A stretch of DNA of 64,000 nt, taken from positions 1-64,000 of the forward strand of contig CAZDDX010000005.1 in assembly GCA_964504345.1 (NCBI GenBank). Direction: 5' to 3'. The notes beneath the pieces are model-generated. The model worked only from the letters and a program-made list of their open reading frames with translations, was not told the DNA's origin and did not search any database. A program made the position numbers and the translations under genes. Source of the stretch: CAMDTE01 sp964504345 (GTDB taxonomy: Bacteria; Bacteroidota; Bacteroidia; Flavobacteriales; Schleiferiaceae). Positions 41,724 through 50,201 of the stretch are shown here, piece after piece. Position 1 is the first letter of the stretch. Every line of letters starts with the position of its first letter.

Positions 41724-41757
41724 AAGGGCTGCCTCACTGCGAGACAGCCCCTTTTGG
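41724..41757. terminator. Bidirectional terminator between hflX and the acyl-CoA dehydrogenase gene
   Basis: AAGGGCTGCCTC and GAGACAGCCCCTT pair around ACTGC with one mismatch. TTTT follows on the plus strand and eight T on the minus strand. Confidence 0.85.
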
Positions 41758-41780
41758 TTTGCGGCTAAGCCGCCTTCGGC

Positions 41781-42965
41781 TCACTTAAACGCGCTCAAAC
41801 CGGTCACGTCCATGCCCGTGATGAGCAAGTGGATGTCGTGCGTGCCTTCGTAGGTCACTACAGACTCCAAGTTCATCATGTGGCGCATGATGGGGTAGTC
41901 GCCCGTGATGCCCATTCCGCCCAGCATTTGGCGTGCCTCGCGTGCAATTTCCAACGCCATGTTTACGTTGTTGCGCTTGGCCATGGAAATCTGGGCCGTG
42001 GTGGCGCGTCCTTCGTTCTTCAACTGACCCAAACGGAGGGTCAGCAACTGCGCCTTGGTGATTTCCGTGATCATCTCCGCCAACTTCTTCTGCTGCAATT
42101 GGAACCCGCCAATGGGCCGGTCAAACTGCACGCGTTCTTTGGAGTAGCGAAGGGCCGTGTCGTAGCAGTCCATGGCCGCGCCCAAGGCGCCCCAAGCAAT
42201 GCCGTATCGGGCCGAATCCAAGCAACCCAGCGGTGCGCCCAAACCGGATTTGTTGGGCAATAAATTCTCCTTGGGAACCTTCACGTTGTCAAACACCAAC
42301 TCACCGGTGGCGGAGGCGCGCAGGGACCACTTGTTGTGGGTTTCAGGGGTGGTGAAGCCTTCCATGCCGCGCTCCACAATGACCCCATGGATGCGGCCTG
42401 CTTCGTTCTTGGCCCAAACCACGGCGATGTCGCAGAAAGGTGCGTTGGAAATCCACATTTTTGCGCCGTTCAGCAGGTAGTGGTCCCCCATGTCTTTGAT
42501 GTTGGTCACCATGCCGCCGGGGTTGGAACCGAAGTTGGGTTCCGTCAAACCAAAAGAGCCCAGCATTTCGCCGGAGGCCAACTTGGGCAAGTACTTGCGG
42601 CGTTGCTCCTCAGAGCCGTACGCGTAGATGGGGTACATGACCAAGGAAGACTGCACGGAACAGGTGGAACGCACCCCGCTGTCTCCGCGCTCAATTTCCA
42701 TCATCATCAGACCGTAGGAAATCTGATCCAAGCCAGCGCCGCCGTATTCCGTGGGGATGTACGGACCAAAAGCCCCAACTTCCGCCAGGCCTTTCACCAA
42801 TTGCTTGGGGAACTCCGCACGTTGGGCGTACTCCTCAATGATGGGAGAAACGTCGCGCTTCACCCACTCGCGGGTGGCTTCGCGGATGAGTTTGTGCTCG
42901 TCGGAGAGCATCTCGTCCATCAAATAGTAATCGGGGTGCTGGTACAGGTCTTGACGTGCTGCCAT
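41781..42965 (-). CDS. Acyl-CoA dehydrogenase, glutaryl-CoA dehydrogenase-like
   Basis: 394 residues from ATG 42965. Flavin and substrate segments are clear: GSFGLTEPNFGSNPGGM, GAKMWISNAPFCDIAVV and RVQFDRPIGGFQLQQKKLAE. The catalytic-base segment SVVTYEGTHDIHLLITGMDVTG carries Glu followed by GTHDIH, as in glutaryl-CoA dehydrogenases, which act in lysine and tryptophan breakdown. Oxidation without decarboxylation cannot be excluded. A longer in-frame start at 43163 runs across the divergent gene and is rejected. A TACCTTTG box about 38 bases upstream gives a normal leader. Confidence 0.92.
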   Translation of the reverse strand: MAARQDLYQHPDYYLMDEMLSDEHKLIREATREWVKRDVSPIIEEYAQRAEFPKQLVKGLAEVGAFGPYIPTEYGGAGLDQISYGLMMMEIERGDSGVRSTCSVQSSLVMYPIYAYGSEEQRRKYLPKLASGEMLGSFGLTEPNFGSNPGGMVTNIKDMGDHYLLNGAKMWISNAPFCDIAVVWAKNEAGRIHGVIVERGMEGFTTPETHNKWSLRASATGELVFDNVKVPKENLLPNKSGLGAPLGCLDSARYGIAWGALGAAMDCYDTALRYSKERVQFDRPIGGFQLQQKKLAEMITEITKAQLLTLRLGQLKNEGRATTAQISMAKRNNVNMALEIAREARQMLGGMGITGDYPIMRHMMNLESVVTYEGTHDIHLLITGMDVTGLSAFK

Positions 42966-43003
42966 GGTGCAATCGATTGAATTTTCTTCAAAAGGGTTCG
43001 CGG

Positions 43004-43011
43004 CAAAGGTA
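43004..43011 (-). promoter_or_regulatory. -7 box (TACCTTTG) of the acyl-CoA dehydrogenase gene
   Basis: Lies 38 bases upstream of the ATG at 42965. It is half of a divergent pair with the box at 43043-43050; the boxes are 31 bases apart. Confidence 0.6.
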
Positions 43012-43042
43012 GTGCACGGGGGGCATCGGGCAGAAGAAATCG

Positions 43043-43050
43043 TACCTTTG
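43043..43050 (+). promoter_or_regulatory. -7 box (TACCTTTG) of the DUF4271-hemD-rnpA-ctp operon
   Basis: Lies 8 bases upstream of the ATG at 43059, so the leader is only a few bases long. Confidence 0.6.
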
Positions 43051-43058
43051 ATTCGCTC

Positions 43059-43718
43059 ATGGAAACTGGATTTGAAGGCGCGTTGCGCGCAGACCACCCC
43101 ACCGCTTGGCTCTTTTGGTTGGTGCTGGGATTCACGCTGTTGGCGGGAAGTTTCTTGCAGCAACGGCGGGCGGCGTTGGTGGGCTGGTACGCGGACCTGT
43201 GGAAGCCCCGGGCCGTTGAAGGCAGAACGTATTCCAGTGGCTTCATCTCCTTGAGCTGGGTGCTATCCGCCCTGGCCGCAGGACTTTTTGCCCTTCCCGT
43301 GGTGCCGGAACAGATGCGCTTTGCGCCCAATTGGCCCCTGTGGACGTGGTCTGCCTTACTGGCCGCGGCTTGGCTGGTGTTTTTTGGCATCCAATACGCC
43401 GTACATACGCTTGTGGGTGCTTTGTTGGCGCAGCAATCCTCCTTTGCCTTGTACTGGACCGAAAGGTCCGTTGGGTTGCGCTGGACGGCACTGCTGGCCC
43501 TGCCCTTGCTGTGGGGCTGGATCTTGCCCAGCAGCCACATGGCTACCTCGTGGATTTTCTACGGCTGCGCTGCATTTCTCTATCTCATTGGTATTGTGCG
43601 TGGTATGCTTGTGTTAATTCAGAAATCTACGCTTTCCACGGTTCACCTTTTTGCCTACCTTTGCACGCTGGAAGGGGCCCCCATCGCCTGGGCCTTTTAT
43701 GGAGCGACGCACCTATGA
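43059..43718 (+). CDS. DUF4271 membrane protein
   Basis: 219 residues with about six hydrophobic helices (AWLFWLVLGFTLLAGSFL, FISLSWVLSALAAGLFALPVV, WSALLAAAWLVFFGIQYAVH, LRWTALLALPLLWGWILP, FYGCAAFLYLIGIVRGMLVLI). The pattern and its position directly before hemD are typical of DUF4271 proteins in Bacteroidota. No function is known. Its TGA overlaps the hemD ATG (ATGA at 43715-43718), which implies coupled translation. A second TACCTTTG box inside its 3' end (43656-43663) may give hemD a separate promoter. Confidence 0.85.
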   Translation: METGFEGALRADHPTAWLFWLVLGFTLLAGSFLQQRRAALVGWYADLWKPRAVEGRTYSSGFISLSWVLSALAAGLFALPVVPEQMRFAPNWPLWTWSALLAAAWLVFFGIQYAVHTLVGALLAQQSSFALYWTERSVGLRWTALLALPLLWGWILPSSHMATSWIFYGCAAFLYLIGIVRGMLVLIQKSTLSTVHLFAYLCTLEGAPIAWAFYGATHL

Positions 43719-44464
43719 AAGTCAAATCGATCCTCGTATCGCAGCCCGAGCCCTCGGCGGAGAACAATCCGTATGCCGCGCTTGCTGCCAAACACAAAAT
43801 CAAAATTGATTTTCGTCCCTTCATCAAAGTGGAGGGTGTTCCCGCCTCTGACTTTCGCAGGGACAAGGTAAACCCGGGTGCTTTTTCGTCGGTTATTTTC
43901 ACAAGCAAGAATGCGGTAGACCATTACTTCCGCATTTGCCAAGAGATGCGCGTGGAAGTAAATCCGGAATGGAAGTACTACTGCGTCTCGGAAGCGGTTG
44001 CGTTTTATTTGCAGAAATTCGTTCAGTACCGCAAGCGCAAAATCTATCCGGCCAAAGGAACCCTGGAGGACTTGATTCCCACGCTGAAGAAGCACAAAGA
44101 CGAGCACTTTTTGTTCCCGACGTCGGACATCTGGAAGGACGACATTCCCGCCCTTTTGGACGCCAACAAGTTGAAATACACGCGCGCCATTCTGTTCCGC
44201 ACGGTGGCCAGCGACCTGAGCGACTTGGCGGAAGTGAAGTACGACATTCTGGCCTTTTTCAGCCCGGAAGGCATTCGTTCTTTGTTCAAGAACTTCCCGG
44301 ATTTTGTGCAGAACGAAACGCGCATTGCCGCGTTTGGATCCAGCACCCAACAAGCCGCACGGGACCACAACCTGCGCCTGGACATTCCCGTCCCAACCCC
44401 CGAAGCGCCGTCCATGACGTCCGCCCTGGACCTCTACGTGAAAGAGGCGAACAAAGGCAAGTAA
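43715..44464 (+). CDS. hemD: Uroporphyrinogen-III synthase
   Basis: 249 residues from ATG 43715. HemD closes and flips the tetrapyrrole ring on the way to heme. Sequence is poorly conserved in this family, but the expected pieces are there: KSILVSQPEPSAENNPYAAL at the start, SSVIFTSKNAVDHYF, YYCVSEAVAFYL, FLFPTSDIW, ILAFFSPEGIRSLF, and RIAAFGSSTQQAARDHNL near the end. It is one base before rnpA and overlaps the DUF4271 gene by 4 bases. Confidence 0.92.
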   Translation: MKVKSILVSQPEPSAENNPYAALAAKHKIKIDFRPFIKVEGVPASDFRRDKVNPGAFSSVIFTSKNAVDHYFRICQEMRVEVNPEWKYYCVSEAVAFYLQKFVQYRKRKIYPAKGTLEDLIPTLKKHKDEHFLFPTSDIWKDDIPALLDANKLKYTRAILFRTVASDLSDLAEVKYDILAFFSPEGIRSLFKNFPDFVQNETRIAAFGSSTQQAARDHNLRLDIPVPTPEAPSMTSALDLYVKEANKGK

Positions 44465-44869
44465 GTGCGGGCCACCCTGTCCAAGAACGACCGGCTGCAC
44501 CGCCAAAAGCGCATAGACTACCTGTTTTCTGCGGGCAAATCTGCCGTTTCCTACCCCATTCGCGTGGTGGCCGTGCCGGCAGCCGATGATTTGCTGGAGG
44601 CCCACGAGCCGGCCTTGCAAACGCTGTTTTCCGTTGCCAAAAAACGGTTCAAACGGGCCGTCCAACGCAACCGCCACAAACGCCGCATGCGCGAGGCCTA
44701 TCGGCTGGAAAAGGCCGTGGCAGATTGGAATCCATCAACCCCCGTTTGGTTGGCCCTCCAGTACATCGGGACCGAGGAAATTCCGCTGCCGGAACTTCGC
44801 ACCGCCATTCGGAAAGCCGTGGAAAAAGGCCTAGATTTGGCGCATGAATCGACGCCATCTCGTCCGTAG
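44465..44869 (+). CDS. rnpA: Ribonuclease P protein component
   Basis: 134 residues from GTG 44465, immediately after the hemD stop. The start ATLSKNDRLHRQKRIDYLF and the basic RNR motif (RFKRAVQRNRHKRRMREAYR) identify the protein cofactor that helps the RNase P RNA cut tRNA 5' leaders. In many bacteria rnpA follows rpmH; here, as in other Bacteroidota, it follows hemD instead. The last 26 bases overlap the S41 peptidase gene. Confidence 0.95.
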   Translation: MRATLSKNDRLHRQKRIDYLFSAGKSAVSYPIRVVAVPAADDLLEAHEPALQTLFSVAKKRFKRAVQRNRHKRRMREAYRLEKAVADWNPSTPVWLALQYIGTEEIPLPELRTAIRKAVEKGLDLAHESTPSRP

Positions 44870-46481
44870 CGCCGCAGCAGGCCTCGCCCTCTTGGGTTTG
44901 GGAGCCGCTGCTCCGGTAGACTACTTCGAAGTCACCAAGCAAATTGAACTGTTCAACGCGGTCTTTCGCGAGATCACGTTGAGCTACGTGGACCCCACCC
45001 AACCGGGCACGCTGATGGAAAATGCCCTGGACGGCATGCTTTCCGAGCTGGATCCCTACACCGTGTTCATTCCGGAACGTCGGATTGAGGATTTTCGGAT
45101 CCAACAGACCGGCCAGTACGGCGGTATTGGAGCCACCATCCGCATTGTGGAAGACGTGGTGCTGCTGGCGGCGGTGCATGAAGGCGGTCCCGCAGACAAA
45201 GCGGGCCTGCACCCGGGCGATTTGTTGGTGGAAGCCGGCGGCGTGGCCCTCAGCACAAAAACCATGGAGGAAATTGGGGACGTTCTGAAAGGTTCTCCCG
45301 GTTCCAAGATCGACGTCGTTTACGAGCATTTGGGCGAGCGCAAAACCGTCAGCCTAACCCGCGCGGAAATTAAAATGAAGGCGGTTCCGTATTCGGGCCT
45401 GCTGGACGCCAAAACCGGCTACATCGCCCTGTCCAGCTTCACGGAAACCTCCGCCAACGAGGTGCGCACGGCCCTTCAGGATTTGCAAAAACAAGGCGCA
45501 GAAGCACTGGTTTTGGATTTGCGGAGCAACCCGGGCGGACTGCTCACGGCCGCCATTGAAATCGTCAATTTATTTGTGCCCAAGGGAACGGTGGTGGTGC
45601 GTACCAAAGGCCAAATGACGGAAACAGACCAAGTGTTCAAAACCCTTCGGGAGCCCATTGCCCCGGAAATGAGCGTGGCCGTTTTGATCGACGGCCAAAG
45701 TGCCTCCGCTTCGGAAATCGTGGCGGGCGCCCTGCAAGATTTGGACCGCGGAGCGGTGGTGGGCCAACGCTCCTACGGCAAGGGCTTGGTGCAGCAAACA
45801 CGACCTCTGGCGTACGGAGCGCAGCTTAAATTGACGGTCTCCAAGTACTACACGCCCAGCGGCAGATGCATTCAAGCATTTGACTACTCCGACAACGCAC
45901 GCGGCAAACGTTTGGACGCTACGAAGCGCACGGAATTCCGAACGGCCAACGGCCGCAAAGTATTCGACGGCGGCGGTGTGGACCCAGACATCCTGGCCGG
46001 AAACGGCGAGGTTTCTCCGGTGCTTTACAGTTTGGTGCGCAACGGCGCTCTGTTTGACTTTGCCCGCACCTACGTGGCCAAAAACCCCGCCCCCCAGCAA
46101 ATTGAGTTGTTCCGCTTGAAGCCCAATGACTACAACCAGTTTTTAACCTACCTGGAGCAGTCCAAGCCAGACTGGACCAGCGATCTGGACGAGGTCCTGA
46201 ACGATTTTGAGGAATTCACCCGAGAAGACGGCTACGAAGCGGCGCTCAAGCCGTCCGTGGAGCAGGTGCGCAAAGCCTTGCTGGCCGCGCGCAAGGATCA
46301 ACTGCAGGCCCACAAGACACAAATCTCCAGCGCTTTGGAAATCGAAATCATCGGATTGTACGGCTACGAACGTTCGCAGGCCGCATACTCGGCCCTGGCG
46401 TCGGAAGAGGTACTGCAAGCGCGGGAATTGTTGCGGAACAAGGAACGCCTTCAGCAGATCCTGAGCGCCCCCAAAGGCTAG
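44844..46481 (+). CDS. C-terminal processing peptidase, family S41
   Basis: 545 residues. A signal peptide (LVRSAAAGLALLGLGAAAP) is followed by the N-terminal helical part (FREITLSYVDPTQPGTLMEN, LDPYTVFIPE), a PDZ domain at ~85-165 (GGIGATIRIVEDVVLLAAVH, GGPADKAGLHPGDL) and the protease core. The core has the catalytic Ser in IDGQSASASEIVAGAL and Lys in RSYGKGLVQQT. The C-terminal ~130 residues are a helical extension (QSKPDWTSDLDEVLNDFEEF). Such enzymes trim or degrade exported proteins in the periplasm. Last gene of the operon, overlapping rnpA. Confidence 0.95.
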   Translation: MNRRHLVRSAAAGLALLGLGAAAPVDYFEVTKQIELFNAVFREITLSYVDPTQPGTLMENALDGMLSELDPYTVFIPERRIEDFRIQQTGQYGGIGATIRIVEDVVLLAAVHEGGPADKAGLHPGDLLVEAGGVALSTKTMEEIGDVLKGSPGSKIDVVYEHLGERKTVSLTRAEIKMKAVPYSGLLDAKTGYIALSSFTETSANEVRTALQDLQKQGAEALVLDLRSNPGGLLTAAIEIVNLFVPKGTVVVRTKGQMTETDQVFKTLREPIAPEMSVAVLIDGQSASASEIVAGALQDLDRGAVVGQRSYGKGLVQQTRPLAYGAQLKLTVSKYYTPSGRCIQAFDYSDNARGKRLDATKRTEFRTANGRKVFDGGGVDPDILAGNGEVSPVLYSLVRNGALFDFARTYVAKNPAPQQIELFRLKPNDYNQFLTYLEQSKPDWTSDLDEVLNDFEEFTREDGYEAALKPSVEQVRKALLAARKDQLQAHKTQISSALEIEIIGLYGYERSQAAYSALASEEVLQARELLRNKERLQQILSAPKG

Positions 46482-46485
46482 AAAG

Positions 46486-46506
46486 AAGGCCCAAGAGGGC
46501 CTTTTT
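46486..46506 (+). terminator. Short hairpin terminator after the S41 peptidase gene
   Basis: AAGGCCC and GGGCCTT pair around AAGA, with T residues following. It overlaps the end of the convergent O-antigen ligase gene. Confidence 0.6.
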
Positions 46507-47755
46507 AAGGCCCAGGCGCTTCGATCCGCCCGTTGGGTACTTCCGGCCTTGTGCCGGCAAAAAACGCGTACAACGCAATCAAATGCACCCCCAGGGCCCG
46601 CTCGGTCAGGCTTTCCGACAGCGCCACCAAAAACAGGACCACGGCACACGCCCAAAGCTGCGCGCGGCGCCCGGCGCGTTCCTCCGGCAAACGGCGGGTG
46701 GAGTGCTGGGTAAAGGATTGGACGGAAACGCGTACGGCGGCCAGCAAAGCCAGCACCACGGCAGCAACCCCCAACAATCCGTAGGCCAGCAGGAATTCCA
46801 AATAGGTGTTGTGAACGTTCAGGTGCCGCTTTTCGCCAAACCAGTAGCCCAACCGACGGTACTCTTCCTCCAAGAGCAACTGCTTGTGCGCAGCGCCAAC
46901 ACCGGTCCAGGGCTGTTCCGCCCAAAGCCGTGCCGCCGCTTGCCACTGGACGGAGCGCGTTTCAAAAGAGCCGGTGGCCCATTCGGGTTTGGGGTGCAGC
47001 AACCGCTCCTGCTGAAAACGGGCGTCGGTGTTTTGAATGAAGATAAAGACCACGGCCAAGGCGCCTGCCACCAGGGCACCCCGAACCAGCCAACGCCAGC
47101 GGAAGGCGGCCGGATGCATGCCGGCCCAAATCCAAGCGCCCAACAGCAGGGAGAGCACGGCCATTTTGCTGCCGCCCAGCCAAGCCGCCCCTAATAATAC
47201 CGCGGCGGCTACCCAACGCCAGCGCCCCAGTACTTTTTGCTCGGCCACCGCCACCAAGGCCAGGAAGGCGTACAGCGCCCAATAGACGTGCTGGTGGCCT
47301 ACTCCGCCAAAGGCACGCGCAGAGGCCACCCGCGCTGCCGCGTGGGAATCTGCGGGGTTCAAAGAGGGAAGCTCGTACCCCAAAAGGCGTGCGGTTTGCG
47401 CGGCCATCAGCCACAAAACGCCCAGGGCTACCCCCAGAAGCCAGCCGCGAACCCGAACCCCTGCGGACCACGGCTGCAGTGCCGGAACCACCAAAATCCA
47501 GGGCAAAAAGCGCAGAACCGCGGCCCAGCCCCCGTCCCAAAAGGCCCACACGAAGGCCACCAGAAAGGCCGCCCAGAGCGGCCAAAACGCGCGGGGCAGG
47601 GCAAAAGGCGTGCGAAAAAAACGAGGCAATCCCCACAGGACCAAGGCCAGCAAGGCCGCGGTGGCTCCGGTGTTCCACCAGGGCAAAAAACCGGCGTACA
47701 GGGCCAGCAAAACAACGGTAACGCGGGCGGAGGCGTCAGTGGTCGGCCCGAACAT
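46505..47755 (-). CDS. O-antigen ligase / Wzy-type polymerase family membrane protein
   Basis: 416 residues from ATG 47755; a longer frame reaching 47851 lies inside the murF-alr gene. About ten hydrophobic helices span the length (VTVVLLALYAGFLPWW, AALLALVLWGLPRF, WLVRGALVAGALAVVFIF, LLAYGLLGVAAVVLALLAAV). The Wzy_C region with WTGVGAAHKQLLLEEEYRRL and HLNVHNTYLEFLLAYGLLG, including the periplasmic loop His, is diagnostic. It attaches or polymerises O-antigen or a similar glycan on the periplasmic face. It overlaps murF-alr by 20 bases. Confidence 0.87.
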   Translation of the reverse strand: MFGPTTDASARVTVVLLALYAGFLPWWNTGATAALLALVLWGLPRFFRTPFALPRAFWPLWAAFLVAFVWAFWDGGWAAVLRFLPWILVVPALQPWSAGVRVRGWLLGVALGVLWLMAAQTARLLGYELPSLNPADSHAAARVASARAFGGVGHQHVYWALYAFLALVAVAEQKVLGRWRWVAAAVLLGAAWLGGSKMAVLSLLLGAWIWAGMHPAAFRWRWLVRGALVAGALAVVFIFIQNTDARFQQERLLHPKPEWATGSFETRSVQWQAAARLWAEQPWTGVGAAHKQLLLEEEYRRLGYWFGEKRHLNVHNTYLEFLLAYGLLGVAAVVLALLAAVRVSVQSFTQHSTRRLPEERAGRRAQLWACAVVLFLVALSESLTERALGVHLIALYAFFAGTRPEVPNGRIEAPGP

Positions 47756-50201
47756 ACAAACGTTTGATCCGGGGACTGAGTCCGGTAAGTACTTCGTAGG
47801 GAATGGTTTGCATTTCCGACGCCACCTCGTACAGGGATTGCGTGGGACCAAACCACTCCACGCGGTCGCCTTTTTGGCAGTTCAATCCGGTGACGTCCAC
47901 CATGAACATGTCCATGCACACCACCCCCACCACCGGGACGCGATGACCGCGGATGCAGACGTGTCCCACGCCGTTGCTGAGGGAACGCGCAAAACCGTCG
48001 GCATAACCCACCGGGATGGTGGCAATTTCGCGCGGTTCCGGAGCCACCCACGTGCCGCCGTAGGAAACGGAATCGCCGGTTGGAACGGTGCGCACTTGGG
48101 ATACCACGGAAAAAAGGCCGGCCACCGGGCGCAACCAGCTGCGTTCGCTGGGGACGGAGGAGTAGCCGTAGAGGCCCAGGCCCAGGCGAACGAGGTCTCC
48201 CGCGGCTTCGGGGAAGCGGGCGGCGCCGGCAGAATTGAGTGCGTGGCGCCAGACCGGATAGCCCAAACCGCGGGCCAGGGCGTCGGCGGCCGCTTGAAAG
48301 GAAGCCAACTGGCGTCGGGTGAAGTCGTCTTGATCCGGTTTGTCCGCGGAGGCCAAATGCGTCAGGGCACTGGCCACCACCACTTCCGGCCACCGCGCCA
48401 ATTCCTCCAGCAGATGCGGAACTTCGTCCGGGCTAAATCCCAGGCGGTGCATGCCGGTATCGAACTTGATGTGGATGCGGGCCGACGGTGCTCCGCTGGC
48501 GGCCTGAACGGCGCGCCCGTACCGACGCAGGCTGTCCAAGTCGTAGATTTCCGGTTCCAGTCCGTACGCCACGGCGGGGCTGTAGGCGGTCTCCCCGGGG
48601 TTGAGGACCATGATGGGGGTGGTGATTCCGGCTTGCCGGAGCTGCAGGCCTTCGTCCACGTAGGCCACGCCCAGGTAATCGATGCGGTGGTCGCTGAGGG
48701 TGCGGGCGATTTCTGTGGCGCCGAGGCCGTAGGCCGAGGCCTTGACCATGGCCATCACCTTGGTGTCGGGCTTCAAATGGGCCCGATAACCTTTTAAATT
48801 GGCCGCCAAGGCGTTTAAATCCACTTCCAAAACCGTAGCGTGCTGCTGCGCTTGCAGAAAGGGAACCAACCGCTCCAATCGGTGCGAACGGGGGCCCTTG
48901 ATCAACACGGCAGAATTCGGCCAAACGGGCTGCGGCAGGTGTTCCAAGGCGTCTAACAGCTCCTCCGGCTGCGCAAAAGCACGTACCGTTCCGGCCCAGC
49001 CGGCGGCGCGCCAAACCGGATCTGCGGGATCCACCCAAGAACCAACGCCCCACAATTCCACCACCCCAGACGCGCGGCAGTACTCCGCGACCAAGGCGCG
49101 GAAGGCGTCCGGCTGCAGTTTACTCTGTTCCATGGGGCCCAACACCACCCGACGCTCCCAGTGGGCGGGCTGGCGGTTGAGGGCGTCCCAAGCCAAGCGA
49201 AGTGATTCCGCATCGGTGGCGTACGAGTCGTTGATGATCACCCCGCCGCCCAACGCCGGCAAGGTCTCCAAGCGCATGCCCAGTGGCGTCAGTTGGGCGA
49301 AGCCCGCGCTCAAAAGCGCGGCATCCGCGCCCAGGCGCAACGCCAGCAAAGCTGCATGGATGGCGTCTTCCACCAAAACCTCGTCCTCAAAAGGCAAAAA
49401 CGCCTGCAATTCCTGATTTTTACCGCGGATGGACACCTCCGTACCGCCCAAGACGCGGCGGGTGTCCACCGCAAATGCAGCACCGGCGTGCCGCTCCGGA
49501 TGTACGGTCCAATCCCAGCGATCGCCTGCGTAGGAAGCAAAGGCGCGACGAAGGGGTTCGTGGTCCGCGCACCAAACGGCAAACTCCGTACCCGCTGCGG
49601 CCTGCATCTTTTCCGCCAACTTGGCTTCTTCGCTGGCAAAGCCCAGCGCGTGCGCGGATCCAAAACTGGTAAACACCACTCCGGTGGGGCGCACCATGCG
49701 CACCAAACCGGCCATCTCGCCCGATTCTGAAATACCCATCTCCACCAATGCGGCGTCGGCCTCCGGCGAAAGGGTCAACAAAGACAGGGGAACCCCTATT
49801 TGGGAATTGTAGGAACGCGGACTGCGCACCACACGCAAGGAGGTGGCCAGCAACTCGGCAGCCCATTCCTTGACAATGGTTTTGCCGTTGGATCCCACCA
49901 ACGCTACCACCGGATGGGTCCAGCGGCCTCGGGCTTCCGCGGCCCATGTTTGAAGTGTTTCCAGGGTGTTGGAGACGCGGAGCAGGTGCATTCCCTCCGG
50001 AACCTCGGCGGGCATTCGGTGCACCAAGGCCGCCGGACAACCGTTTTCAAAAGCTTGCTGCAGGTGCAGATGCCCGTCGCCACTGGGGGTTTCCAGGGCC
50101 ACAAACAGGGCGTCGCCCTCCGGGAAGTGCTGCCGCGAGTCAATGGAAAGCCGGCGAAGCGTTTGCCGACCCCAGTCGCCCCAGTTATCCGCCCAGTTCA
50201 T
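47736..50201 (-). CDS. murF-alr: Bifunctional MurF ligase / alanine racemase
   Basis: 821 residues from ATG 50201. Residues 1-455 are MurF, which adds D-Ala-D-Ala to the UDP-muramoyl tripeptide. It shows SIDSRQHFPEGDALFVAL, the ATP site VALVGSNGKTIVKEW, VVEMGISESGEMAGL-like and NDSYATDAESLRLAWDAL segments. Residues ~456-821 are alanine racemase, which makes the D-Ala: PLP-lysine region MAMVKASAYGLGATEIA (Lys about 487), VYVDEGLQLR-like strand, HIKFDTGMHRLGF, and the second catalytic Tyr in DSVSYGGTWV. The fusion is characteristic of Bacteroidota. It overlaps tdk by 17 bases. Confidence 0.95.
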   Translation of the reverse strand: MNWADNWGDWGRQTLRRLSIDSRQHFPEGDALFVALETPSGDGHLHLQQAFENGCPAALVHRMPAEVPEGMHLLRVSNTLETLQTWAAEARGRWTHPVVALVGSNGKTIVKEWAAELLATSLRVVRSPRSYNSQIGVPLSLLTLSPEADAALVEMGISESGEMAGLVRMVRPTGVVFTSFGSAHALGFASEEAKLAEKMQAAAGTEFAVWCADHEPLRRAFASYAGDRWDWTVHPERHAGAAFAVDTRRVLGGTEVSIRGKNQELQAFLPFEDEVLVEDAIHAALLALRLGADAALLSAGFAQLTPLGMRLETLPALGGGVIINDSYATDAESLRLAWDALNRQPAHWERRVVLGPMEQSKLQPDAFRALVAEYCRASGVVELWGVGSWVDPADPVWRAAGWAGTVRAFAQPEELLDALEHLPQPVWPNSAVLIKGPRSHRLERLVPFLQAQQHATVLEVDLNALAANLKGYRAHLKPDTKVMAMVKASAYGLGATEIARTLSDHRIDYLGVAYVDEGLQLRQAGITTPIMVLNPGETAYSPAVAYGLEPEIYDLDSLRRYGRAVQAASGAPSARIHIKFDTGMHRLGFSPDEVPHLLEELARWPEVVVASALTHLASADKPDQDDFTRRQLASFQAAADALARGLGYPVWRHALNSAGAARFPEAAGDLVRLGLGLYGYSSVPSERSWLRPVAGLFSVVSQVRTVPTGDSVSYGGTWVAPEPREIATIPVGYADGFARSLSNGVGHVCIRGHRVPVVGVVCMDMFMVDVTGLNCQKGDRVEWFGPTQSLYEVASEMQTIPYEVLTGLSPRIKRLYVRADH

